From an uncultured Cryomorphaceae bacterium (lineage in GTDB: Bacteria; Bacteroidota; Bacteroidia; Flavobacteriales; Schleiferiaceae): a stretch of DNA of 59,265 bases. Positions 17,992-27,141 of the stretch are shown piece by piece. Both the position numbers and the translations under genes were made by a program. The DNA is taken from NCBI GenBank assembly GCA_913049845.1, contig CAJWZE010000005.1:1-59265 (forward strand). The letters are read 5' to 3'. The notes under the pieces were generated by a model. It saw only the letters and a program-made list of their open reading frames with translations, had not been told where the DNA came from and ran no database searches. How positions within the stretch are numbered: the stretch's first letter is position 1; each line of letters starts with the position of its first letter.

Positions 17992-20463
17992 ATGACGAAT
18001 AGATTTTTGGCCATTTTACTTTTGGTCACTTCCTCTTTTACGACCAAAGCACAAGTCACGGTTGGTGGTGACTTTAATCTTATCCCTGGAATCAATTACG
18101 AGATTGCCGGCATCACCGTGAGCGGCGCAGGTTCCTTAGATCCTAATGTGGTTATCATGCTTACCAACTTACGTGTTGGCGACAATATTCAGTTTCCAGA
18201 TCCAAAGCTTGCTGATGCTATTCGGACGTTGTGGCGCCAACAACTCTTCGAAGACATTACCTTCAAAGTAGTCTCCAAAGTTGGCAAGAAAGTCTACCTG
18301 GATATACAGCTCGTGGCGCTTCCAAAACTGAGCAAATACTACATGACCGGGCTAAAGAAAGCCTGGAAAGACGACATCCGCGAAGAACTGGACCTGCGTG
18401 CAGGCAAGGTGGTCAATGAGAACCTCAAGGTTATGAGCCGAAATAAGATCAAAAAGTACTTCTTCGAGAAAGGCTATTTGAATGCGGCTGTTGAAGTGCT
18501 TGAAAAGGGAGATACAACCTACAATAATGCGGTAATCTTAGGATTCAAGATTGATCCCGGCGCGCGCGTCAAAATTGGAGATATTATATTCACAGGGAAT
18601 GAAGCTGTAAGCGAAAAAGTGCTGCGTAAGGCAATGAAGAATACCAAAATTAAAGGTAAGGCTATCTTCAAATCGTCAAAACTAAAGAAGAAGGAGTACC
18701 GCGAAGATTTGCGTGCTATAGTAGCGAAATACAATACTCTAGGATACCGTGACGCTCGTGTAGTTAGCGATACAGTCTACAGCGTTAGCGACGAACTAGT
18801 GCAGATTGATATAGTCGTTGAGGAAGGTAAAAAGTACTACTTCGGAGACATCACCTTTATAGGGAATTCCAAATACGAAACAGAGCTTCTCTCGGGTATA
18901 TTGAAAATCGAACCTGGCGACATCTACGATTCGCAGCACTTGAACGAGCGGGTAAGTTTCGATCCAAATGGAAACGATGTTGCATCGATTTACCTAAACA
19001 ACGGATACTTATTCTCTCAGGTTATTCCGGTGGAGAAAAACGTAACCAACGATACTATTGGTATCGAAATCCGTATTCAAGAAGGTCGCCAAGCGACTAT
19101 TCGCAAGGTAAGTATTAGCGGTAACGAAAGAACAAACGACCACGTGATATACAGAGAGGTGCGCACCAAGCCGGGAGATTTGTTTTCAAAGGCGATGATT
19201 CAGCGGACCATTCGTGAGCTTTCGCAGTTGGGCTATTTTGACCAACAGCAGATTGGAGTGAACCCAGTACCAGACCCACAGACGGGAACGGTAGATTTAG
19301 AATATACTGTAGTAGAGCGTTCTACATCGCAGCTTGAGTTGCAAGGCGGCTGGGGTGCCGGTCGTGTGGTTGGAACCTTGGGTCTAAATTTCAACAACTT
19401 CTCCGCACGCAATATCAATAAAAAACGCGCTTGGCAACCATTGCCAACGGGTGACGGGCAGACCATCAACATCCGTGCACAGTCAAACGGTTTGTACTTC
19501 CAGAGTTACAATGCCTCGTTTACAGAACCTTGGTTGGGTGGTCGCAAGCCGAACAGCTTCACAGGAACAATATACCACAACGTTCAGACCAATGGGGTAG
19601 AGCGCACGAACCCGAACCGTCAAAGCTTATACATAACCGGTATCAACTTCGGTTTGGGTCAGCGTTTGAAGTGGCCCGACGATTACTTTACCTTATACCA
19701 GGGTATCGAGTTCCGTCGCTTTAACCTTGATAATTACCCAACGGGATTCTTGAATTACACAAAGGGGATTTCGAACAACGTGAATTACAAGTTCACCTTG
19801 GGTCGTAATAACACAGATGTACCGATCTTCCCAACGCGTGGTTCTCAAATCAGCTTTGCTGCAGAACTTACGCCCCCCTTTAGTATGTTCCGTGATAACA
19901 TTGATTACAAGAACCTGAGCTCAGAGGAACGTTTCCGTCTTGTTGAGTACCACAAGTGGAAGTTGAACGCAGATTGGTTCGCGCCGATTACCTCTAAGTT
20001 CGTTATCCGTACCCACGGTGAGTTTGGTTTTTTGGGAAGCTACAACAAAGACTTAGGTCTTCCGCCGTTCGAGCGTTTCTACGTGGGTGGTGACGGGTTG
20101 ACCAACTTCGTGATTGACGGTCGAGAAATCATCGGTCTTCGTGGTTATCAAAACAACTCAATCACACCAGCAGGTGGAGGAGCGTTGTACAACAAGTACA
20201 TCTTCGAGCTACGTTACATCATTGCAAATACTCCTTCAGCACAGGTGTTCCCATTGGTGTTTATGGAAGCAGGTAACAATTATGATAATTTTTGGGACTA
20301 CCGAGCGTTTAATCTCAAGAGAAGTGCTGGTGCTGGTATCCGTATCTTCATGCCTATGTTCGGCTTGATGGGTGTTGATGTTGGGTATGGATTTGATCCA
20401 GAGCCGAACGGCGCAACCGCAAGCGGTTGGCAGACGCACTTCATCATTGGTCAACAGTTCTAA
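17992..20463 (+). CDS. bamA: Outer-membrane protein assembly factor BamA
   Basis: 823-residue Omp85 protein, the core of the machine that folds beta-barrel proteins into the outer membrane. Signal peptide (about residues 1-21, ending TKA-QV), a periplasmic part with POTRA repeats to roughly residue 440 (for example YFGDITFIGNSKYETELLSG and IRKVSISGNERTNDHVIYREV), then a 16-strand-type barrel ending in ...IIGQQF with a terminal Phe, the classic outer-membrane signal. The GxGxGY-type and VRGY-like loop appears as GLRGYQNNSITP. It sits between uppS and two periplasmic chaperone genes, the standard Bacteroidota arrangement. Confidence 0.95.
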   Translation: MTNRFLAILLLVTSSFTTKAQVTVGGDFNLIPGINYEIAGITVSGAGSLDPNVVIMLTNLRVGDNIQFPDPKLADAIRTLWRQQLFEDITFKVVSKVGKKVYLDIQLVALPKLSKYYMTGLKKAWKDDIREELDLRAGKVVNENLKVMSRNKIKKYFFEKGYLNAAVEVLEKGDTTYNNAVILGFKIDPGARVKIGDIIFTGNEAVSEKVLRKAMKNTKIKGKAIFKSSKLKKKEYREDLRAIVAKYNTLGYRDARVVSDTVYSVSDELVQIDIVVEEGKKYYFGDITFIGNSKYETELLSGILKIEPGDIYDSQHLNERVSFDPNGNDVASIYLNNGYLFSQVIPVEKNVTNDTIGIEIRIQEGRQATIRKVSISGNERTNDHVIYREVRTKPGDLFSKAMIQRTIRELSQLGYFDQQQIGVNPVPDPQTGTVDLEYTVVERSTSQLELQGGWGAGRVVGTLGLNFNNFSARNINKKRAWQPLPTGDGQTINIRAQSNGLYFQSYNASFTEPWLGGRKPNSFTGTIYHNVQTNGVERTNPNRQSLYITGINFGLGQRLKWPDDYFTLYQGIEFRRFNLDNYPTGFLNYTKGISNNVNYKFTLGRNNTDVPIFPTRGSQISFAAELTPPFSMFRDNIDYKNLSSEERFRLVEYHKWKLNADWFAPITSKFVIRTHGEFGFLGSYNKDLGLPPFERFYVGGDGLTNFVIDGREIIGLRGYQNNSITPAGGGALYNKYIFELRYIIANTPSAQVFPLVFMEAGNNYDNFWDYRAFNLKRSAGAGIRIFMPMFGLMGVDVGYGFDPEPNGATASGWQTHFIIGQQF

Positions 20464-20470
20464 ATTTAGC

Positions 20471-20478
20471 TACCTTCG
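20471..20478 (+). promoter_or_regulatory. -7 box TACCTTCG with -33 TTG, five bases before the first ompH start
   Basis: TACCTTCG, a common variant of TAnnTTTG, ends five bases before ATG 20484. A TTG at 20447-20449, 21 bases upstream, fits the -33 element. This gives the first chaperone gene its own promoter inside the end of bamA. Confidence 0.5.
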
Positions 20479-20483
20479 CCACA

Positions 20484-20993
20484 ATGAATTGTAAAGGTCT
20501 CTTTCTTGCCCTTGCCCTTGTTTTGAGCACAGCAGTGTTCGGCCAGCGCTATGGTGTGGTCGATACTGATTACATTTTGAAGAGCCTACCTGAATATGCA
20601 CAATCAAAGAGGCAAATCGATAAGTTGAGTGAGCAGTGGGCCGGAGAAGTAAGTGCACTTCAAAGCGAATTAGAGAGCTTGAAAGACGCATTAAATGCAG
20701 AACGTATATTACTTTCGCCAGAGAAATTAAAAAAAAGAGAAGAGGGTATCGAGGCTAAACAAGCGGAAGTCATAGCTCTTCAACAAAAATACTTCGGACC
20801 TGAGGGACAGCTTTTTGAAAAGCGTAACCAGTTGGTTCAACCCATCCAAGACAAGGTTTTTGGCGCTGTTCAGGCAGTAGCTAAAAAGCGTAAATTGGAG
20901 TTAGTTCTTGATAAAAGTGCTCAAAGTGGTGTTCTTTTTGTCGATAAGGAAAAGGACTACAGCGATGAAGTATTAAATAGTTTAAAGCGATAA
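20484..20993 (+). CDS. ompH: OmpH/Skp-family periplasmic chaperone (copy 1)
   Basis: 169 residues from the ATG at 20484 (an upstream in-frame extension into bamA is not plausible). Signal peptide MNCKGLFLALALVLSTAVFGQ, then the OmpH core: a short beta segment YGVVDTDYILKSLPEY and a long alpha-helical coiled-coil arm (about residues 38-115, Lys/Glu/Gln rich). Skp-type trimers hold unfolded outer-membrane proteins in the periplasm and pass them to BamA, directly upstream here. A second copy follows 11 bases later; the two share fold but differ clearly in sequence. Confidence 0.9.
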   Translation: MNCKGLFLALALVLSTAVFGQRYGVVDTDYILKSLPEYAQSKRQIDKLSEQWAGEVSALQSELESLKDALNAERILLSPEKLKKREEGIEAKQAEVIALQQKYFGPEGQLFEKRNQLVQPIQDKVFGAVQAVAKKRKLELVLDKSAQSGVLFVDKEKDYSDEVLNSLKR

Positions 20994-21004
20994 AAACAAT
21001 AGAA

Positions 21005-21514
21005 ATGAAAAGATTATTACTTGCACTTGCCTTAACACTGGGGTTTGCTTCAACGTCAGTTGCTCAGCAAAAAGTTGGTCACGTTAATGTTGATGAGCTA
21101 TTGGCAGTTATGCCAGAGACTCAGGCAGCACAATCAGAAATTACAAAGTACCAAGGTCAACTTGAGGGCGATGCTCAAGCGATGCAGGAAGAGTACATGA
21201 CAAAAATGCAAAACGCGCAAGCCAACGTAGACACTTGGACACAGTTGCGTCTTCAGAAGGAGCAAGAAGAGCTCGAGGCTATGGGTCAGCGAATCATGGC
21301 GTTTAACCAGAGTGCTCAGCAAGAGCTTCAGCGTAAGCAGATGGATCTCATGTTGCCTATCATCGAGAAGGCACAAGAGGCAGTAAATAAAGTAGCTGCT
21401 GATAATGGGTTCGCCTACGTTCTCGACGCTTCTGCTTCAAAAGCAGTAGTAGTTTATTTGGACGGCGGTGAAGATATTATGCCGCTAGTGAAGGCTGAGT
21501 TGGGTATCCAATAA
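21005..21514 (+). CDS. ompH: OmpH/Skp-family periplasmic chaperone (copy 2)
   Basis: 169 residues: signal peptide MKRLLLALALTLGFASTSVAQ, N-terminal strand KVGHVNVDELLAVMPETQAA, long coiled-coil arm (about 40-120, QLEGDAQAMQEEYMTKMQNA and onward), C-terminal strands FAYVLDASASKAVVVYL. It is the same length as the preceding copy, suggesting an old tandem duplication; mixed trimers are possible. A terminator hairpin ends this long transcript 20 bases later. Confidence 0.9.
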   Translation: MKRLLLALALTLGFASTSVAQQKVGHVNVDELLAVMPETQAAQSEITKYQGQLEGDAQAMQEEYMTKMQNAQANVDTWTQLRLQKEQEELEAMGQRIMAFNQSAQQELQRKQMDLMLPIIEKAQEAVNKVAADNGFAYVLDASASKAVVVYLDGGEDIMPLVKAELGIQ

Positions 21515-21535
21515 GTTGAAAGAAATAGATTTTTA

Positions 21536-21570
21536 GACCCCTTGTTGGCAGAGCCGGTGAGGGGTTTTTT
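21536..21570 (+). terminator. Intrinsic terminator after the bamA-ompH-ompH block
   Basis: ACCCC...GGGGT stem with an imperfect inner part (TTGTTGGCAGAGCCGG) followed by six T. Confidence 0.65.
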
Positions 21571-21586
21571 ATGGCTATATTATTGG

Positions 21587-21594
21587 TAACTTTA
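21587..21594 (+). promoter_or_regulatory. Near-consensus -7 box TAACTTTA, six bases before murI
   Basis: One mismatch to TAnnTTTG (last G is A). It lies between the upstream terminator and ATG 21601, the only place a murI promoter could be, and again leaves almost no leader. Confidence 0.35.
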
Positions 21595-21600
21595 TATGGT

Positions 21601-22380
21601 ATGGCTAGCATTGAAAAAATAGGTTTGTTTGATAGTGGACTAGGAGGTCTTACGGTACTTAGTGCACTTAATAGGATGCTTCCAGATGCGGCTAAAGTCT
21701 ATTATGGCGACACACTTCACCTGCCGTACGGCGATAAGAGCGACGATGCTATCATTGGGTATAGTACAGAGATTGTACAGTTCTTAAAAGACCAAGGATG
21801 CGGACTTATCGTAATTGCCTGTAATAGTGCGAGCGCAGCAGCCGGTAAAGCCTTGGAAGAGCTTTTTCCGGAATTGATATTTATCAATGTGATTGACCCT
21901 GTGGTTGATTATTTAGCATCCCTTCCCGCCCAAACGGTTGGCCTGCTTGGTACGCGCGCCACAGTTCGCAGCGGTGCGTATTCTCAGAAACTTGCTGCGA
22001 AGAACACCGACGTTCAGCTTCAAGCATTAGCCACGCCGCTTTTGGTTCCTCTAATTGAGGACGGATTCCTAGGTACAGGTATCGACGCAAGTGTTTTGGA
22101 ACACTATCTAAAAGATTCGACTATGAAAGGAATTACTGCTTTGGTTCCAGGCTGTACACATTACCCATTATTGGAAAAAGCGGCAACTTCTATACTTTCG
22201 GGAGTAGATTGGGTAGATGCACCTTCCATAGTAGCTGAGACTGTGTCTAAGCATTGGTCAGGCCAGCGCAGCGAAAGCGATGCGTTTTACCTCAGCGACC
22301 GCACGGATAATTTCCTAAGACTTGCAGAAAAGACCTTTGGTATGGATGCTTGTTGGGAACTTGTCCGTTTAGCAGACTAA
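21601..22380 (+). CDS. murI: Glutamate racemase
   Basis: 259-residue cofactor-independent racemase making D-glutamate for peptidoglycan. Start ATG 21601 (MASIEKIGLF) is chosen because the family N-terminus begins just before DSGLGGLT (Asp11); an upstream in-frame ATG at 21571 lies in the terminator T-run. The two catalytic cysteines are Cys74 in IACNSAS and Cys185 in GCTHYPLL. Length is normal. The gene follows its own terminator and promoter region, and is convergent with the holin-like gene. Confidence 0.95.
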   Translation: MASIEKIGLFDSGLGGLTVLSALNRMLPDAAKVYYGDTLHLPYGDKSDDAIIGYSTEIVQFLKDQGCGLIVIACNSASAAAGKALEELFPELIFINVIDPVVDYLASLPAQTVGLLGTRATVRSGAYSQKLAAKNTDVQLQALATPLLVPLIEDGFLGTGIDASVLEHYLKDSTMKGITALVPGCTHYPLLEKAATSILSGVDWVDAPSIVAETVSKHWSGQRSESDAFYLSDRTDNFLRLAEKTFGMDACWELVRLAD

Positions 22381-22734
22381 TTACCTGTTCTCCCCCCAAC
22401 GGTACATCCACGAACTAATCGCTGAAATCAGGAAGCTGAACAGTATGGCGGTCCAAGTGCTTCGCACAAGTAGTCCATCGATCCACTGATCTGCTACTCC
22501 AATGATAATGGCGTTGATTATGAGCAAGAAAAGTCCAAGACTCATCACAGTAATGGGAATGGTGATGACAATAAGCAGTGGTTTCAGCGTTGCATTTAGC
22601 AGCCCCAAAACGATAGCGATTCCAACGGCTGTGGTAAAGCTATCTATTTGAACTCCGGGCAAGAGCCAACCTGCTAGGAAAACTGATAAGGAGGAAATTA
22701 TAAGGCGGGTAATAAGGCTACTATTTTGTTTCAT
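22381..22734 (-). CDS. Four-helix membrane protein of the phage holin superfamily IV (PF04020-like)
   Basis: 117 residues from the ATG at 22734 (MKQNSSLITRL). Four hydrophobic helices: about 8-25, 32-50, 54-78 and 90-110. The stretch GIAIVLGLLNATLKPLLIVITIPIT is typical of this family, which is widespread in bacterial chromosomes without prophages; despite the name there is no evidence of a lysis role. No phage gene lies nearby. It is divergent from the M1 aminopeptidase with 36 bases between starts. Confidence 0.8.
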   Translation of the reverse strand: MKQNSSLITRLIISSLSVFLAGWLLPGVQIDSFTTAVGIAIVLGLLNATLKPLLIVITIPITVMSLGLFLLIINAIIIGVADQWIDGLLVRSTWTAILFSFLISAISSWMYRWGENR

Positions 22735-22770
22735 TTGCGGTAAATTAGGGTGCATAAAAAAACACTCCTA

Positions 22771-24723
22771 ATGAAAGTACGTTTTTTACTGAGCATAGCT
22801 GTTCTATCGGCCCTATTTTTCGCAGCCTGTAACCAAGAAACTCCTGCCCCTACTACTGTACCACAACCTACTAAGGTGAAGACGATGGTAGATACTTCCG
22901 TTCGCGCTGAGCTGTTCGAAGATCCACACAGCTACTCTCGTGAAGAGTCGAAAGTGACTCATTTGGACTGGGAAGCGGCGGTAGATTTCAAAAAAGAAGT
23001 TATTACCGCTACTGCCGTCTGGACTTTGGAAGAGGGACACGGCGATACGGTCATTTTTGACATTAAGGACTTGGAGGTGAATGAGGTTATGGTGGACGGA
23101 AGCAGAGCGTTATTCACTATTCAGGGCTCTGACCCTTTGTTGGGTTCAGCACTCGTAGTTCCTGCTCCGGGTGCCCAATCTATTAGCATCTTATATACGA
23201 CGTCGCCTGAGGCTGAAGCGTTACAGTGGTATCCTGCGGAATTGACTCAGGGCAAACGTCAGCCTTTCTTATTTACCCAAAGTCAGGCTATCCTTGCACG
23301 TACTTGGGTTCCTTGTCAAGACCGTCCAGGCGTGCGATTCACTTATGAAGCGACCGTGAAGGTGCCAAAGGAGACTTTGGCACTTATGAGTGCATCTAAC
23401 CCCACACAGAAAAATGAAGAGGGTATTTATGAATTTAGCATGCCGCAACCGATACCTTCTTACTTGCTTGCATTGGGAGTGGGTGATTTAGCGTTCATTC
23501 CTTTGGGAGAGCGCTCGGGTGTATATGCTGAGCCTGAAATGGTGCGCAATGCCGCCTATGAGTTTGCACAGACCGAGGATATGATTGCCGATGCAGAGGA
23601 GATGTATGGTCCGTACTACTGGGGCCGCTACGACATGCTTGTACTTCCGCCTTCTTTCCCATTCGGGGGGATGGAAAATCCAAGACTAACCTTCTTGACG
23701 CCGACCGTTGTGGTTGGTGATATGAGTCTAGTAAGCTTGATTGCCCACGAGTTGGCGCACAGCTGGAGCGGGAATTTGGTGACAAATTCTACTTGGAATG
23801 ACTTCTGGATCAACGAGGGATTTACGGTCTACTTTGAGATGCGCATTATGGAAAAGCTCTACGGGGTCGATTTTGCTGACATGCTCGAGGCTTTGAGTTA
23901 CGACGATTTGCAAAAGGAATTGGCTGTGATGCTCGAAGAAAATATTGATGCCACTTCTTTAAAACAAGATTTGAAAGGCAAGAATCCTGATGATGGGGTG
24001 AATGCCATTGCTTACGATAAAGGTTTCCACTTCTTACGATTGTGCGAGAACACCTTGGGCCGCAAAAAGTGGGACGAGTTTTTGACTTATTACTTTGACA
24101 AGTACAAATTCAAAACAATGGTGACCGAGGTCTTCCTTCAGGAATTAGCTCGAGTGTTGACCCAGGAGCAATGGAATAAAGTTGGTGTAGAGGAGTGGGT
24201 ATACGGTACAGGTCTACCGGTTAATTGTCCGTTCCCAGCATCTAACCGTTTTGTGGTAGTAGATGATGCTGTAACAATGCTATTGAATGTGGATCCGGAT
24301 GCAGCGGATGCACGAAGTAAGGCCTATCTAACGCAAGAAACGACCATCCGCTGGACGACTCAGGAGTGGCTTCGCTATATTAGAGGTCTTGAGTCAAGTG
24401 GCGCCACAGAGGGACATTATGCATTGGCGGACGGGAACTATGGTTTTAGTGGCAGTCCAAACCCGGAGATTGTCGCAGCGTGGTATTCTGCTATCCTAAA
24501 GACAGGATTTGAGGGTTACGACAACGACATCTATACCAAGAAGGTTGAGAGCTTTTTGGGCAGTGTGGGACGACGAAAGTTTATCGTTCCAATGTACCAG
24601 AGCATGTTGGAAGGCGACGAAAAACGCCAAGCTTGGGCTAAAAAGATTTATATGGAATCAAGAGCTTCCTACCACCCGTTGGCACAAGGTACTTTGGACG
24701 CCCTCTTTGCGGAGCAGATGTAA
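22771..24723 (+). CDS. M1-family aminopeptidase, lipoprotein
   Basis: 650-residue zinc aminopeptidase related to leukotriene A4 hydrolase. N-terminal signal ends in the lipobox FFAAC (Cys19), so it is anchored in a membrane facing the periplasm or surface. Active site: exopeptidase motif GGMEN (299-303), zinc site HELAH (326-330) with the third ligand Glu349 18 residues on (INEGF), then the conserved Tyr in AYDKGFHFL. The C-terminal part (about 510-650) is the helical LTA4H-type domain. It would trim N-terminal residues from small peptides for nutrition or turnover. Start ATG 22771 was chosen over an upstream in-frame ATG because it begins the signal peptide (MKVRFLLSIAVL). Confidence 0.92.
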   Translation: MKVRFLLSIAVLSALFFAACNQETPAPTTVPQPTKVKTMVDTSVRAELFEDPHSYSREESKVTHLDWEAAVDFKKEVITATAVWTLEEGHGDTVIFDIKDLEVNEVMVDGSRALFTIQGSDPLLGSALVVPAPGAQSISILYTTSPEAEALQWYPAELTQGKRQPFLFTQSQAILARTWVPCQDRPGVRFTYEATVKVPKETLALMSASNPTQKNEEGIYEFSMPQPIPSYLLALGVGDLAFIPLGERSGVYAEPEMVRNAAYEFAQTEDMIADAEEMYGPYYWGRYDMLVLPPSFPFGGMENPRLTFLTPTVVVGDMSLVSLIAHELAHSWSGNLVTNSTWNDFWINEGFTVYFEMRIMEKLYGVDFADMLEALSYDDLQKELAVMLEENIDATSLKQDLKGKNPDDGVNAIAYDKGFHFLRLCENTLGRKKWDEFLTYYFDKYKFKTMVTEVFLQELARVLTQEQWNKVGVEEWVYGTGLPVNCPFPASNRFVVVDDAVTMLLNVDPDAADARSKAYLTQETTIRWTTQEWLRYIRGLESSGATEGHYALADGNYGFSGSPNPEIVAAWYSAILKTGFEGYDNDIYTKKVESFLGSVGRRKFIVPMYQSMLEGDEKRQAWAKKIYMESRASYHPLAQGTLDALFAEQM

Positions 24724-24731
24724 GTGAGAAG

Positions 24732-27137
24732 TTATTTTAAGTACAGTATGCTGTGGGATAAGCTGTCTGACTCTGGCCAGAGTAATTCAAAACTACCCTT
24801 ATTCCTATCGTTTTGACGTTCGTCTTCTTCATCCCGCTTGAACAGCGTTTTTAGGTCTTCTTTCTCTTGCTTAATAGTCGATTTAAGGGAGGTGCGAATC
24901 TGTCGTCTGTCCAATCTGATGCAAGGATCTTCTAGGTTACAACCCACAATTAGTCTCATATAGGGTTGGTTTTCAGTCTCTGCCTCAGCCACCCAATCAC
25001 CTAAATCACGGTTGGAATTTTTGCCGCGTAATGCCAAATCCTTCAGCCCAATACGTATGCTATATTCGATATCATCAGTCTCTAAATTTTGCCAACCGTT
25101 CACCCAGAGATTGATGGCACTATTGTCCACACGCGTCTCAGGAATGATTAAGGTATCCCCACGAATCTGAAAAGGGCCTTTTAAATAAGGAAAGTCAATA
25201 TGGGACAGTTCATCTCTGTCTACAAAAGTACTGAGTTCTTGGAGCGGCACATAGTTCTGCAAGGAACCATTATTTACCTCTGCCTGGACGTCAATACTGG
25301 TCAATTGTGAGATGACATCCCAATCTCTATCAAAATGGAAGGTCATTTCCGCTGTCGCGTTTACGGTCCCTTTCAAGTTACTTTCATCAAGATCTTCAAT
25401 ATCGAAGCTATCAAAGCTTTTGAGAAGCTCATCCATTTCTATAGTAGTACAGGACGCTGAACTCCAAAAACTACTGCCACTGCCTTCTTCCGCCAAGGCC
25501 CAATTGCCTCTGAAGGTGCCACCACATCCGTCGATACGCATTTCTCGCCCTAGTAGATTGGTACCGCGGTTGTAGATCGTGCCTCGCAATCCTTGACCAT
25601 CAAACTTTCCGAGGTTGAGGTTGTCGATTAGGACGTCCACCTCAAAATCGAACCCGAAATCGTCATTCTCGTCTTCACTGTCTTCAAACTCCCAAAAGAG
25701 TAGGGGGTCGGCATCAATGGTCGGGCTTTCTAGCCTCAGGGCCACTTGCGGTCGACCGTTTATTGCATCAATTATAGCACCTGTGGCCACAGCGTTATTT
25801 GGCCCGCTCTGAACAAAACAGCGGTCTACTCTGATATCATCACCCCTTACCGTCAATTCCGCTTCAAGATTTTCAAAATTGATATTGCTTTCGCTGATTC
25901 CAAAGCTCACTTCCTTCAGCTGTAGATTACCCTCAAATACGGTTTGTCCTATTGGTTCAAATTCGTCCCAACTGTTGAAGCGTTGCGCTATGGAAAGTGC
26001 CGTTCCACTCCAAAACCCCATTGGATTAATGAGGGTTTCGATATCCACAAAAGCAAAGAGTTCACTGAGGTTAGAACCACCTTCTAGATTGGCACTAAGC
26101 AGCGGCTTTTTGCTGTCCATCGATGCTGAACCGCGCAATTCTCCCGTAGTAGTTTTAAGCGTAATATTCTCAATGTTGATGCTGGGCACATCCTCCCAGA
26201 GAATAACAACGCTAGCACGACAGTCAGAAATGGTAATGCCCTTGTAAGAGAATGCACTGCCGATTGGCTGCAAGTACAGTGCCCATTTCTCGTAGGTACC
26301 TTTCCAACGCAGCGTGCTATTAAATTTTTCGATGGAAACATCTTCAAACTCAAGGAGCGGAAGACTCTTTATGATGGGCAGTAGATTACCAGTTTCTAGG
26401 GCCAATTCTCCGCCATCTTGATCCAATGACCCGCTCAACTGGCTGCCATTCACATTGATTTTTGACGAAGTTATTCCCCATTTATCGCCTTTGCCATCAA
26501 AGACAAAGGTACCTGAGATTGCCGCCTCACGCACCCAAAGTTCCCGATCCAGTTGGAGCTCGTTTTGAACTAAATCCACTCGTCCACTCAAGGTAATTTT
26601 ATCATCAATAGTTCCAGAGAGAACAGCACTATTTGTATAGCTTTTGAAGTCGATACCGTCTTTCGGTGCGATGTAGTTGAGGGCTAAATTTTGAAGCTCA
26701 ATGCGCTCCATTTCTACGCTTGCGAATCCTTCTTCTTCGCTTGAATTAAACAAATCCCAATTCGTTGCTTTCCCATTGTCGAATAAATACAAGCGGCCGT
26801 CGCGAATACTTAGTTCTTCAACAATATATTCCCCCTGAATAACAGAAAGCATATTCATACCTAAACCCACATATTGGGTCTCGAGCAGAAATTCATCTTT
26901 GCGTAAAGGGTCTTCAATGCGCACGTCGTTTAGTGCGATACGCAACCTTGGGAATCCACCCAGAAAATCAAGCTCAATACTGCCCACAGAAATGGGTGCC
27001 TTGAGCTGCTTGTTAATCTTAGCTACGCCGCCAGCAATGATGGCATCTTGTTGCGTGTAAATGTAACAGGTAGCACCACCTAGCAGCAAAACCAATATAC
27101 CGAGAAGTATACAAAGAACCTTCAATGCCTTACGCAT
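24732..27137 (-). CDS. AsmA-family inner-membrane/periplasmic protein
   Basis: 801 residues. One N-terminal membrane anchor (about 5-27, LCILLGILVLLLGGATCYIY), followed by the AsmA start VAKINKQLKAPISVGSIELDFLGGFPRLRI and a very long beta-rich body of repeated strand units, with an AsmA_2-like C-terminal region (MRIDGCGGTFRGNW, then ELSTFVDRDELSHIDFPYL). AsmA-type proteins are inner-membrane-anchored, bridge-like proteins that in Proteobacteria help move phospholipids to the outer membrane. A charged tail (Asp/Glu/Arg/Lys rich) ends the protein. Four bases separate it from the pseudouridine synthase upstream, so the two are co-transcribed. It is convergent with the aminopeptidase. Confidence 0.85.
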   Translation of the reverse strand: MRKALKVLCILLGILVLLLGGATCYIYTQQDAIIAGGVAKINKQLKAPISVGSIELDFLGGFPRLRIALNDVRIEDPLRKDEFLLETQYVGLGMNMLSVIQGEYIVEELSIRDGRLYLFDNGKATNWDLFNSSEEEGFASVEMERIELQNLALNYIAPKDGIDFKSYTNSAVLSGTIDDKITLSGRVDLVQNELQLDRELWVREAAISGTFVFDGKGDKWGITSSKINVNGSQLSGSLDQDGGELALETGNLLPIIKSLPLLEFEDVSIEKFNSTLRWKGTYEKWALYLQPIGSAFSYKGITISDCRASVVILWEDVPSINIENITLKTTTGELRGSASMDSKKPLLSANLEGGSNLSELFAFVDIETLINPMGFWSGTALSIAQRFNSWDEFEPIGQTVFEGNLQLKEVSFGISESNINFENLEAELTVRGDDIRVDRCFVQSGPNNAVATGAIIDAINGRPQVALRLESPTIDADPLLFWEFEDSEDENDDFGFDFEVDVLIDNLNLGKFDGQGLRGTIYNRGTNLLGREMRIDGCGGTFRGNWALAEEGSGSSFWSSASCTTIEMDELLKSFDSFDIEDLDESNLKGTVNATAEMTFHFDRDWDVISQLTSIDVQAEVNNGSLQNYVPLQELSTFVDRDELSHIDFPYLKGPFQIRGDTLIIPETRVDNSAINLWVNGWQNLETDDIEYSIRIGLKDLALRGKNSNRDLGDWVAEAETENQPYMRLIVGCNLEDPCIRLDRRQIRTSLKSTIKQEKEDLKTLFKRDEEDERQNDRNKGSFELLWPESDSLSHSILYLK

Positions 27138-27141
27138 TCGC

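Noticed and set aside
22381-22734. Holin-like gene as a sign of prophage
   Set aside because: The PF04020-type family is common on bacterial chromosomes; no lysin, capsid or integrase gene is near.
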